Assembly (NCBI GenBank): GCA_040905885.1
Contig: JBBDQR010000036.1
Coordinates: 1 to 9,348, forward strand
Reading direction: 5' to 3'
Length of the DNA: 9,348 bases
Source: JACVRU01 sp040905885
Lineage (GTDB): Bacteria; Actinomycetota; Thermoleophilia; Gaiellales; Gaiellaceae
The notes under the pieces were generated by a model, which was not told the DNA's origin, did not search any database, and was given only the letters and a program-made list of their open reading frames with translations. Of the stretch, positions 1 to 6,304 are shown in pieces; within the stretch, counting starts at the first letter, position 1; the number at the start of each line of letters is the position of its first letter. The position numbers and the translations under genes are program-made.

Positions 1-805
1 CGGCGGGCGGCTCGACGAGCCGGTAGTGGATCGCGGCCGCGACGAGCTCGGGCAGCTGGCGGACGCGTTCGAGCGGATGCGGGCGCAGCTCGCGCGGCTC
101 GACTACGCGCGGCGTGAGTTCATCGCGAACGCGTCCCACGAGCTCAGGACGCCGATCTTCTCGCTTGGCGGCTTCCTCGAGCTGATGGCGAACGAGGAGG
201 TGGACGAGCCGACCAGGCGCGAGTTCATGGGCACGATGCAGGAGCAGCTCGCCCGGCTGGAGAAGCTCGCCACCGACCTCCTCGACCTCTCGCGGCTCGA
301 CGCGGGGCAGCTCACGCTGGAGCTGGAGCGGATCGACGTCGGCCGGGTCGCGGAGGCGCTCGCGGAGGAGTTCGCCGCCGTCGCCGTGTCGAGCGAGCAT
401 CCGATCCGGCTCGAGCGGCCCGACGATCGCATCGAGGCGGTCGGCGACGAGACGCGGACCCTGCAGATCGGCCGCGCGCTGCTCGAGAACGCGATCCGGC
501 ACACGCCCGGCGGCACGGCGATCAGGGTGACGGCCGGGCGCGAGGACGGCCGCGCGGTGCTGGCGGTCGAGGACGCCGGCCCCGGTATCCCGGCCGGAGA
601 GGCGGGCCAGATCTTCGAGCGCTTCCGCCGCGGCGAGGGCGGCCACGCGTCCGGGAGCGGGCTCGGGCTCGCGATCGCGCGCGAGCTCGCGGACGCGATG
701 GGCGGCCGCGTCGAGCTCGAATCCGAGCCCGGGAGGACCGTGTTCCGGCTGGAGCTGCCGGTCGCGGCGAGCTCGGCCGTGCCAGCCATGTCCGAAAAGG
801 GCTAA
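1..805 (+). CDS. Sensor histidine kinase, C-terminal part (5' end outside the window)
   Basis: This is the cytoplasmic part of a two-component sensor kinase, which autophosphorylates on a histidine and passes the phosphate to a response regulator. The frame is open from base 2 with no start in the window, so the gene is truncated at the left edge; a GTG at 26 is in frame but probably internal. First comes the end of a HAMP linker (RDELGQLADAFERM). Then comes a HisKA dimerisation domain with the H-box ASHELRTP, its phospho-acceptor His encoded at 137-139. The HATPase_c domain follows: N-box LLENAIRH (Asn at 488-490), G1 box EDAGPGIP (Asp at 572-574) and G2 box GSGLGL (653-670). It ends in TAA, 39 bases before an HtrA-type protease gene. 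By analogy with MprAB-PepD and CssRS-HtrA it may control envelope stress, but its sensor domain and regulator are not visible. Confidence 0.93.
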   Translation, partial: GGRLDEPVVDRGRDELGQLADAFERMRAQLARLDYARREFIANASHELRTPIFSLGGFLELMANEEVDEPTRREFMGTMQEQLARLEKLATDLLDLSRLDAGQLTLELERIDVGRVAEALAEEFAAVAVSSEHPIRLERPDDRIEAVGDETRTLQIGRALLENAIRHTPGGTAIRVTAGREDGRAVLAVEDAGPGIPAGEAGQIFERFRRGEGGHASGSGLGLAIARELADAMGGRVELESEPGRTVFRLELPVAASSAVPAMSEKG

Positions 806-829
806 TCACGTGGAAACGCAGGGCGTCGC

Positions 830-835
830 TACAGT
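830..835 (+). promoter_or_regulatory. Putative -10 element of the htrA-like gene
   Basis: TACAGT fits the TANNNT form of a primary-sigma -10 box. It is followed by nine bases and then the ATG at 845, with no Shine-Dalgarno sequence between, so the transcript would be leaderless or carry only a few leader bases. There is no TTGACA-like -35; the palindrome CACGTG (807-812) lies 17 bases upstream, at -35 spacing. Inferred from position and the recurrence of the same arrangement at other genes here. Confidence 0.45.
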
Positions 836-844
836 GGCGACGCC

Positions 845-2062
845 ATGCGCCCCGGCCCGCTCGCGCTGATCTCCGTGCTCTCGGCCGTGATCGGCGCCGC
901 CGTGGCGCTCGCGATCGGCTCCGCGCTCGACTGGGTCGGGCCCGGGCGAACGGAGACACTGGTCGCCACGTCGCCGGGCTTCACGCTGACCGACGAGAGC
1001 GATCCCGCGCCTCGCACGGCGGCCCAGCCGCTCGAGGGCACGGACTTCGAGCCGGCGCGGATCTACGAGGCGCGGGCCGAGGGCGTCGTCACGATCACGG
1101 CGCTCTTCGCCGGCGCGTCCGGCACGGGGGGCCAGGGCTCGGGCTTCGTGGTCTCCGACGACGGCTACGTCCTCACCGCCTCGCACGTGATCACGAACGC
1201 AGGCAGCGCGCCGCCGGCGGACGTCCGCGCCGCCGAGGAGGTGTTCGTCGAGTTTCGCGACGGCGATCGCGTCCCGGCCCGGGTCGTCGGCTGGGATCTC
1301 TTCGACGATGTCGCGCTGCTGAGAGTCGACCCGGACCGGCACGCGCTGGCGCCTCTCCCCCTCGGCGACTCGTCGCAGGTCGTCGTCGGCGAGCCCGTCG
1401 CGGCGATCGGCAGCCCTTTCGGCGCCGAGAACTCGCTGGCCACGGGCGTCGTCTCGGCCACGGGGCGCACGATCCCGACGCTCACGTCGGACTACTCGAT
1501 CGTCGACGCTATCCAGATCGACGCGCCGATCAACCGGGGCAACTCGGGCGGGCCGCTCTTCGACGCGCGCGGCCGCGTGATCGGCATCAACGCCCAGATC
1601 CGGAGCAGCTCCGGCCTGGCCGAAGGCGTCGGCTTCGCCGTCCCGATCAACGCCGCCAAGCGGACGATGGAGGAGCTGATCGCCCGCGGCAAGGTCTCCT
1701 ACGCGTACATCGGCGTGAGGACGGACGATCTGTGGCCGGCGCTCGCGCGTGAGCTCGGCCTGGACGTCACTCGGGGCGCCTTCCTCGTCCGGGTCGTCTC
1801 GGACGGCCCGGCGGAGAAGGCAGGGCTGAAGGGCGGCTCGCGCACGGTGACCTTCCAGGGGCGGGAGGTGACGGTCGGCGGGGACCTGATCGTGGCCGTC
1901 AACGGCCACCGCATCGAGGACGGCGGCGATCTCGTACGGATCGTCACGAATACGCTGAGGCCCGGCGAGGCCGCGATCTTCACGGTCCTGCGGGACGGCG
2001 AGCGGCTCGACGTCGCCCTCGAGCCCGGAGAGCGGCCGGCCGGCCCGGCGCCCGCAGGTTAG
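845..2062 (+). CDS. htrA: HtrA/DegP-type S1C serine protease with PDZ domain, membrane-anchored
   Basis: This is a trypsin-fold protease that degrades or handles misfolded proteins outside the cytoplasmic membrane. The 405-residue product begins with a hydrophobic segment (about residues 6-26), likely an uncleaved signal anchor, then a linker of about 45 residues. The protease domain spans about 75-280 and carries the whole catalytic triad: His114 in LTASHV, Asp155 in FDDVALL and Ser234 in RGNSGGPL. A single PDZ domain covers about 285-400 (YIGVR at its start, then GPAEKAGLKGG and GGDLIVAVNG). Length and order match one-PDZ bacterial HtrA proteins. The ATG at 845 is chosen because it directly precedes the anchor and sits nine bases after a -10-like hexamer. 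The histidine kinase upstream ends 39 bases before it, suggesting that the kinase system and protease belong to one envelope stress response. The substrate is unknown. Confidence 0.93.
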   Translation: MRPGPLALISVLSAVIGAAVALAIGSALDWVGPGRTETLVATSPGFTLTDESDPAPRTAAQPLEGTDFEPARIYEARAEGVVTITALFAGASGTGGQGSGFVVSDDGYVLTASHVITNAGSAPPADVRAAEEVFVEFRDGDRVPARVVGWDLFDDVALLRVDPDRHALAPLPLGDSSQVVVGEPVAAIGSPFGAENSLATGVVSATGRTIPTLTSDYSIVDAIQIDAPINRGNSGGPLFDARGRVIGINAQIRSSSGLAEGVGFAVPINAAKRTMEELIARGKVSYAYIGVRTDDLWPALARELGLDVTRGAFLVRVVSDGPAEKAGLKGGSRTVTFQGREVTVGGDLIVAVNGHRIEDGGDLVRIVTNTLRPGEAAIFTVLRDGERLDVALEPGERPAGPAPAG

Positions 2063-2106
2063 GACTTCGCCGCGCTGGGCAGACAGGAGTTGCGGGACAT
2101 CGGAAT

Positions 2107-2136
2107 CGGTTTCGGTAGAAATCGGAGGTTTAGGTT
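2107..2136 (+). promoter_or_regulatory. Putative promoter and dyad upstream of the RsbW-like gene
   Basis: This sits in the least GC-rich part of the window. TAGGTT (2131-2136) is followed by nine bases and the GTG at 2146, the same spacing as at the htrA-like gene. Upstream, bases 2107-2113 and 2118-2124 form an imperfect 7-bp dyad (one G-T pair) around GGTA, covering the place where a -35 box would lie. GTTTCG (2109-2114) with GGTTTA 12 bases downstream also resembles, weakly, the GTTT-N12-14-GGGTAT form of SigB-family promoters. A GGAGG at 2124-2128 is too far from the GTG to act as its ribosome site. Which sigma factor reads it cannot be told from sequence alone. Confidence 0.4.
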
Positions 2137-2145
2137 CCCCATCCT

Positions 2146-2571
2146 GTGGGAATCGCCATCACCGTGAGCACGGCCGAGCACACCGTCAGGCTGACGATTC
2201 CGGCCAAGGCCGAGTACGTCTCGCTCTGCCGGCTTGCCCTTTCCGGCCTCGCGAGGGTGCAGCCCTTCGAGGACGAGACGCTCGCCGACCTCAAGCTCGC
2301 GATCACCGAGGCCGCGTCGAACTCCGTCCGGCACGCGTACGCCGGCGGCGGCGGCGTCGTCGAGGTCGTCTTCCGGCTCCAGGGCGATCGCCTGGAGGTC
2401 GAGGTCGTGGACACCGGCGGCGGCTTCGACCCCGAGCCCCGCGACGGGAACGGAGACGAGCTCTCGGAGGGCGGTCTCGGGATTGCGATCATCCGGGCGA
2501 TCGCCGACGAGTTCGAGCTCAGCTCGGACCCCCGCGGATCGCGGCTCCGCTTCGCCAAGCGCCTGGCGTAG
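2146..2571 (+). CDS. RsbW-like anti-sigma factor / HATPase_c serine kinase
   Basis: The 141-residue product is a stand-alone GHKL ATPase of the RsbW/SpoIIAB type. Such proteins bind a SigB/SigF-family sigma factor and phosphorylate an anti-anti-sigma (STAS) partner on serine. Visible motifs are the N-box ITEAASNSVRHAY (Glu55, Asn59), the G1 box VVDTGGGFDP (Asp89) and the G2 box GGLGIAII (about 109-116). The start is taken as the GTG at 2146, nine bases after a -10-like hexamer; a second in-frame GTG at 2164 would lose six residues and no motif. No sigma factor or STAS gene is adjacent, so it is an orphan here. The treT-like gene starts 30 bases after its stop on the same strand, and since trehalose is a stress protectant, a link to general stress control is plausible but inferred. 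Some relatives in this family are not anti-sigma factors. Confidence 0.85.
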   Translation: MGIAITVSTAEHTVRLTIPAKAEYVSLCRLALSGLARVQPFEDETLADLKLAITEAASNSVRHAYAGGGGVVEVVFRLQGDRLEVEVVDTGGGFDPEPRDGNGDELSEGGLGIAIIRAIADEFELSSDPRGSRLRFAKRLA

Positions 2572-2585
2572 GCCGATCCCGTCGC

Positions 2586-2591
2586 TATGCT
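2586..2591 (+). promoter_or_regulatory. Putative -10 element of treT
   Basis: TATGCT is close to the TATAAT consensus and is followed by ten bases and then the ATG at 2602. It overlaps an upstream in-frame ATG (2587), one reason to prefer 2602 as the start. No convincing -35 is seen. Treat as inference from the recurring hexamer-to-start spacing. Confidence 0.45.
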
Positions 2592-2601
2592 CGCGGGCCG
2601 G

Positions 2602-3876
2602 ATGCTCCCGGTCGTCAACGTCGGCAGCAAGTCGCTCGGCGACTACGCGACGATCGCGACGCGCGGACTCATGGACGAGATCCGCCGCCTCGCGGAGCCG
2701 CTCGCCGGCAAGCGCGTCGTGCACCTCTCCGCGACCGCGTTCGGAGGCGGCGTCGCGGAGATCAACTACACGCTGATCCCACTGATGGCCGACGCCGGCC
2801 TCGACGTCGAGTGGCGGATCATCCAGGGCGCCGACGAGTTCTACGACGTCACCAAGCGGATCCACAACGCCCTCCAGGGCGACCCCGGCGGGCTGACCGA
2901 GGAGCAGCGGGAGATCTTCCGCCGCTACCAGCGCCTGAACGTCGAGCAGTTCGAGGACGACTACGACTTCGTCATCGCCCACGACCCCCAGACCGTCGGG
3001 ATGATCGACCTCGTCGAGGGCTCCCGGGCGAAGTGGATCTGGCGGTGCCACATCGACCTCTCGACGCCGAACCGCGACGTGCTCGACTTCCTCGTCCCGT
3101 CGATCCGCCGCCACGACGCGGCGATCTTCCACCTCGCCGACTACGTGCCCGCCGGCGCCGGGCTGCCGGACAGCTTCATCTGGCCGCCGGCGATCGACCC
3201 GCTGGCGCCGAAGAACATGGCGCTCTCCGCCGAGGACGCCGCCTACATCGTCGACCAGTTCGGCGTCGACGTGGAGCGGCCGCTGCTCACCCAGGTCTCG
3301 CGCTTCGACCCCTGGAAGGACCCGCTCGGCGTCATCGACGCGTACCGCACCGTGAAGGAGCGCTTCCCCGACGTGCAGCTCGCCCTCGTCGGCTCGATGG
3401 CCCACGACGACCCGGAGGGGTGGGACTACTACAACCGGACGGTCGCCCACGCGGGCGGCGACCCGGACATCTTCATCCTCTCCAACCTCAACAACGTCGG
3501 GTCGGTGGAGGTCAACGCCTTCCAGGTGCACTCCCGGGCCGTGATCCAGAAGTCCGTGCGGGAGGGGTTCGGCCTGACAGTCTCGGAGGCGCTCTGGAAG
3601 GCGCGGCCGACCGTCGCCGGCCGCGTGGGCGGGATCGTCGTCCAGATCGAGGACGGCGTCACGGGCTGGCTCGTCGACTCGCCGGAGGACTGCGCGCGGG
3701 CCTGCATCGAGATCCTCGACGATCCCGCGGGAGCGCGGGAGCGGGCGCTGCGGGGCAAGGAGCACGTGCGCCGCCACTTCCTCACGCCGCGGCTCCTGCG
3801 CGACTGGCTTGCGCTCTTCAACCGGCTGTCGGGTCACGCGGCCGCCGAGGTCGAGCTCGTCACCGTGGCGGCGTAG
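2602..3876 (+). CDS. treT: Trehalose synthase, TreT-like GT4 glycosyltransferase
   Basis: This probably makes trehalose directly from an NDP-glucose and glucose (TreT, trehalose glycosyltransferring synthase); retaining trehalose phosphorylases are close relatives and remain an alternative. From the ATG at 2602 the product has 424 residues and a two-domain GT-B fold. The N-terminal domain holds the TreT-like glycine-rich loop FGGGVAEI (47-54) and the segment GADEFYDVTKRIHNALQG; WRCHIDLSTPN follows. The C-terminal domain has SRFDPWKDPLGVIDAYR and the donor-site E-x7-E motif REGFGLTVSE (Glu321, Glu329), then a GGIVVQIEDG loop. An in-frame ATG at 2587 would add five residues but overlaps a TATGCT hexamer. 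The RsbW-like gene ends 30 bases upstream. Its stop codon directly abuts that of convergent prs, leaving no space for a separate terminator. With otsA nearby, the window has two candidate trehalose routes. Confidence 0.82.
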   Translation: MLPVVNVGSKSLGDYATIATRGLMDEIRRLAEPLAGKRVVHLSATAFGGGVAEINYTLIPLMADAGLDVEWRIIQGADEFYDVTKRIHNALQGDPGGLTEEQREIFRRYQRLNVEQFEDDYDFVIAHDPQTVGMIDLVEGSRAKWIWRCHIDLSTPNRDVLDFLVPSIRRHDAAIFHLADYVPAGAGLPDSFIWPPAIDPLAPKNMALSAEDAAYIVDQFGVDVERPLLTQVSRFDPWKDPLGVIDAYRTVKERFPDVQLALVGSMAHDDPEGWDYYNRTVAHAGGDPDIFILSNLNNVGSVEVNAFQVHSRAVIQKSVREGFGLTVSEALWKARPTVAGRVGGIVVQIEDGVTGWLVDSPEDCARACIEILDDPAGARERALRGKEHVRRHFLTPRLLRDWLALFNRLSGHAAAEVELVTVAA

Positions 3877-4824
3877 CTAGCCGTCCTCGAACAGGACGCT
3901 GACGCTCTCACGCGCGTGAATCCGCCGAATCGCCTCCGCGAAGAGCGGCGCGACGGAGACGACCCGGACCTTCGGCCCGAGGGGGACCGGCTGCGTCTCG
4001 ACCGTGTCCGTGACGATCACGGCCTCGATCGGGCTCGTCGCGAGCCGCTCGGCGGCGTCACCGGAGAAGAGCGCGTGTGTGGCCGCCGCCCACACGGAGC
4101 GCGCCCCGCGCTCGACGAGCTTCGCCGCCGCCTCGACCAGGGTGGCGCCCGAGGCGATGAAGTCGTCGACGATCACCGCCTCGCGTCCCGACACGTCGCC
4201 GATCAAGTCGGTCACCTCGACCTCCTCGCCGTGACCCGGGCGCGCCTTGTCGACGAGGGCGAAGCCGGCGCCCAGCCGTGACGCGTACCGCCGCGCCATC
4301 TTCGCGTAGCCCGCGTCGGGCGAGACGACCACGGGATCGGTGAGGTCGAGGCCGCGAATCCCGTCGGTGAGGTAGGGCAGCGCGTAGAGGTCGTCGACCG
4401 GGATCCTGAAGAAGCCCTGGATCTGCGGCGCGTGGAGATCCATGGTCACCATCCGGCTCGCCCCCGCCGCCTCGATCGCGTCCGCGAGCACCCGCGCGCG
4501 GATCGAGACCCGGGGCTCGTCCTTCTTGTCCCCCTTGCCGTAGCTGAAGTAGGGGACGACCGCGGTCACGGACGCGGCGCTGGCGCGCCTGCACGCGTCG
4601 AGCCAGAAGAGCAGCTCGACGACGTTGTCGTTCGTGGGGAAGACGGTCGACTGGACGACGTACACCTGGCGCCCGCGGACGTTCTCGAGGACGCGCACGA
4701 ACAGCGTGCCCTCCCCGAAGCGGCGCGTCTCGGCCCGGGCCGGCTCGACGCCGAGCTCCGCGCAGATCGCCGCGGTCAGCCTGGGGCTGCCCGATCCACC
4801 GACCACCACCGGCTCGTCGCTCAC
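3877..4824 (-). CDS. prs: Ribose-phosphate pyrophosphokinase (PRPP synthetase), non-canonical variant
   Basis: The enzyme transfers pyrophosphate from ATP to ribose 5-phosphate, giving PRPP for nucleotide, histidine, tryptophan and NAD synthesis. The 315-residue product has the usual length and tandem phosphoribosyltransferase folds. Clear motifs are TMDLHAPQIQGFF (metal-site Asp129 and His131), VVVSPDAGYAKMA, the VDKARPG catalytic loop (Lys193, Arg195) and the PRPP-binding loop VDDFIASGAT (Asp220, Asp221). It departs from the textbook class I enzyme: RRFGEGTLFVRV in place of the FSDGE motif, YGKGDKKDEPRVSI in place of YARQDRK, and FIASGAT in place of MIDTAGT. The start is a GTG six bases after GATACT on the minus strand. 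It is the only minus-strand gene here, divergent from otsA and convergent with treT. The family is secure. Whether it is the main PRPP synthetase or a paralogue with shifted regulation cannot be told here. Confidence 0.93.
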   Translation of the reverse strand: MSDEPVVVGGSGSPRLTAAICAELGVEPARAETRRFGEGTLFVRVLENVRGRQVYVVQSTVFPTNDNVVELLFWLDACRRASAASVTAVVPYFSYGKGDKKDEPRVSIRARVLADAIEAAGASRMVTMDLHAPQIQGFFRIPVDDLYALPYLTDGIRGLDLTDPVVVSPDAGYAKMARRYASRLGAGFALVDKARPGHGEEVEVTDLIGDVSGREAVIVDDFIASGATLVEAAAKLVERGARSVWAAATHALFSGDAAERLATSPIEAVIVTDTVETQPVPLGPKVRVVSVAPLFAEAIRRIHARESVSVLFEDG

Positions 4825-4926
4825 GGCCGGAGTATCTCGTGCCCCGTCCAGTGATGCCGTCGAGCTTCTGGGTCGCGGGCCGGAAGCCGAGATGCATTGC
4901 CGGCCGGGGCACTAGGCTTGCGCGGC
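4825..4926. promoter_or_regulatory. Divergent prs/otsA promoter region
   Basis: These 102 bases separate two divergent starts. On the minus strand GATACT (4836 down to 4831) lies six bases before the prs GTG. On the plus strand TAGGCT (4913-4918) lies eight bases before the otsA ATG. Between them are a 6-bp inverted repeat, GGCCGG at 4878-4883 and CCGGCC at 4900-4905, and the palindrome ATGCAT at 4892-4897, near the otsA -35 position. These could be operator half-sites, but short GC palindromes are common in such DNA. No clear -35 box on either strand. Confidence 0.5.
4913..4918 (+). promoter_or_regulatory. Putative -10 element of otsA
   Basis: TAGGCT ends eight bases before the ATG at 4927, with no Shine-Dalgarno sequence between. 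It lies inside the extension that a TTG start at 4897 would create, which argues for the ATG as the true start and a leaderless or near-leaderless transcript. The same octamer, TAGGCTTG, recurs upstream of mqnP at 7226-7233. Confidence 0.45.
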
Positions 4927-6294
4927 ATGGCGCAGGGGGGCCGCAGGCTGATCGTCGTCTCGAACCGGGCCCCGGTCTCCTACGAGCGCGAGGACGGCGA
5001 GCGCGTGGCGAAGCGGGGAGCCGGCGGCCTCGTCACCGCGCTGTCCAGGCTCGCCGCCCATCACGACGTGACCTGGATCGCCAGCGCGATGACCGACGAG
5101 GACCGGGAGGTCGGGGCCCACGAGGGCGTGCGCTTCGTCGCTCACGACCGGGAGGCCTACGACCGCTTCTACAACGTCGCCTCCAACCCGGCACTGTGGT
5201 TCGTCCAGCACGGGCTCGAGCCGGTGCCGACGGAGGGCCTCGAGGAGGCGTGGGACGAGGGCTACGCGGTCGTCAACGAGGCCTTCGCGGACGCCGTCGC
5301 GGACGAGCTCCGCGCCGGCCCCGACGCGATCGTGTTCTTCCAGGACTACCACCTGTACCTGGCGCCCCGGTACGTGCGGGACGCCCACCCCGACACGCTG
5401 CTCGCGCACTTCATCCACATCCCCTGGCCGGCTCCCGAGGCCTGGCGAGCCCTCCCGGGGCGCATCGCCGCCGCGGTCCACGACGGGCTGCTCGCGAACG
5501 ACATCGTCGGCTTCCACGCGGACCGCTGGCGGCGGAACTTCCTCCGCTCGACCGAGGAGATCCTGGGGCGCGGTCCCGGCGACGTGCTCGTCACCGCGCA
5601 TCCGATCTCGGTCGACCCGGCCGAGTTCGAGGAGCTGGCGTCGAGCGAGGCGGTACTCGAGGCGGAGCGGGCGATCGTCGCCTCGCGGCCGGAGCGGCTC
5701 GTCGTGCGGGTCGACCGCACCGACCCGTCGAAGAACGTCGTCCGGGGGCTGCGGGCGTTCGAGCTCTACCTGGAGCGGCACGCGGAGTCTCGCGGGCGGG
5801 TGGCGATGCTCGCGCTGCTGAACCCCTCCCGGCTCGAGATCCCGGTCTACGCCGACTACCTGGTGGAGATCGAGCGCACCGCCGGCGAGGTCAACGCGCG
5901 GTTCCCGGGGGCCGTCGACCTGCGCGTGAACGACGACTTCGCCGAGGCGGTCGCCGGCTACAAGCAGTTCGACGTGCTGCTCGTGAACGCCGTCTTCGAC
6001 GGGCTGAACCTCGTCGCCAAGGAGGCGCCGCTCGTCAACGAGCGCGACGGGGTAGTTGTCCTTTCGGACAACGCAGGCGCGATCGAGGAGCTCGCGGACT
6101 GGGTGATCCCGATCGAGCCGTTTGACGTCTCCGGGCAGGCCGACGCGATCCACCAGGCGCTCGAGCTTCCCGTCGACGAGCGCCGGCGCCGGCTCGAGGC
6201 GATCCGCGCCCACGTCCGCGAGCACGACGTCGCGGCCTGGGCGGAGGAGCAGCTCGCCGACCTCGATCGCGTGTCCGCCGCCGCGCGGCGATAG
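4927..6294 (+). CDS. otsA: Trehalose-6-phosphate synthase (GT20)
   Basis: OtsA joins a nucleotide-activated glucose to glucose 6-phosphate, giving trehalose 6-phosphate, which OtsB then dephosphorylates. The product has 455 residues from the ATG at 4927. It begins with IVVSNRAP and the glycine loop RGAGGLV (30-36). QDYHL (139-143) and HFIHIPWPAPE (His164) match the E. coli VHDYHL and FLHIPFPTPE segments. The donor-phosphate Arg and Lys lie in VDRTDPSKN (Arg264, Lys269), aligning with E. coli Arg262 and Lys267. DGLNLVAKE (Asp358 to Glu366) aligns with E. coli Asp361 to Glu369. VDRTDPSKN instead of VERLDYSKG resembles, from memory, streptomycete OtsA proteins. A TTG at 4897 could add ten residues but precedes the putative -10 box. 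No otsB is in the window. Its TAG stop is shared with the candidate moaC -10 box. A related GT20 specificity, such as glucosylglycerol-phosphate synthase, is less likely. Confidence 0.9.
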   Translation: MAQGGRRLIVVSNRAPVSYEREDGERVAKRGAGGLVTALSRLAAHHDVTWIASAMTDEDREVGAHEGVRFVAHDREAYDRFYNVASNPALWFVQHGLEPVPTEGLEEAWDEGYAVVNEAFADAVADELRAGPDAIVFFQDYHLYLAPRYVRDAHPDTLLAHFIHIPWPAPEAWRALPGRIAAAVHDGLLANDIVGFHADRWRRNFLRSTEEILGRGPGDVLVTAHPISVDPAEFEELASSEAVLEAERAIVASRPERLVVRVDRTDPSKNVVRGLRAFELYLERHAESRGRVAMLALLNPSRLEIPVYADYLVEIERTAGEVNARFPGAVDLRVNDDFAEAVAGYKQFDVLLVNAVFDGLNLVAKEAPLVNERDGVVVLSDNAGAIEELADWVIPIEPFDVSGQADAIHQALELPVDERRRRLEAIRAHVREHDVAAWAEEQLADLDRVSAAARR

Positions 6295-6297
6295 CGT
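6292..6297 (+). promoter_or_regulatory. Putative -10 element of moaC overlapping the otsA stop codon
   Basis: TAGCGT begins with the TAG stop of otsA and ends seven bases before the moaC GTG at 6305. With ten bases between the two genes and no Shine-Dalgarno sequence, moaC could be transcribed from here as a leaderless mRNA, or translated by coupling on an otsA read-through transcript. Any -35 would lie inside otsA; none is convincing. Confidence 0.4.
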
Positions 6298-6304
6298 TTC
6301 CGGC

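Noticed and set aside
566..600. GC palindrome (CGGCC repeats) inside the histidine kinase gene
   Set aside because: It encodes the G1 box and nearby residues (glycine/proline codons), so its symmetry follows from codon use and needs no regulatory explanation.
806..1909. Open frame of 367 codons on the minus strand
   Set aside because: It is antisense to the htrA-like gene, whose full catalytic triad and PDZ domain show the plus strand is coding.
2587..2601. treT start at the ATG at 2587
   Set aside because: This ATG overlaps the TATGCT hexamer and has no ribosome binding site; the ATG at 2602 fits the recurring spacing. The difference is only five residues, so it is not excluded.
2059..3837. 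Long open frame of 592 codons on the minus strand
   Set aside because: It lies wholly antisense to the RsbW-like and treT genes, which have clear family motifs. Its translation is Arg/Asp/Val-rich with no recognisable domain, typical of the mirror frame in GC-rich coding DNA.
4897..4926. otsA start at the TTG at 4897
   Set aside because: It would add ten residues with no family match and would put the -10-like TAGGCT inside the coding region. The ATG at 4927 directly precedes the conserved IVVSNR strand.
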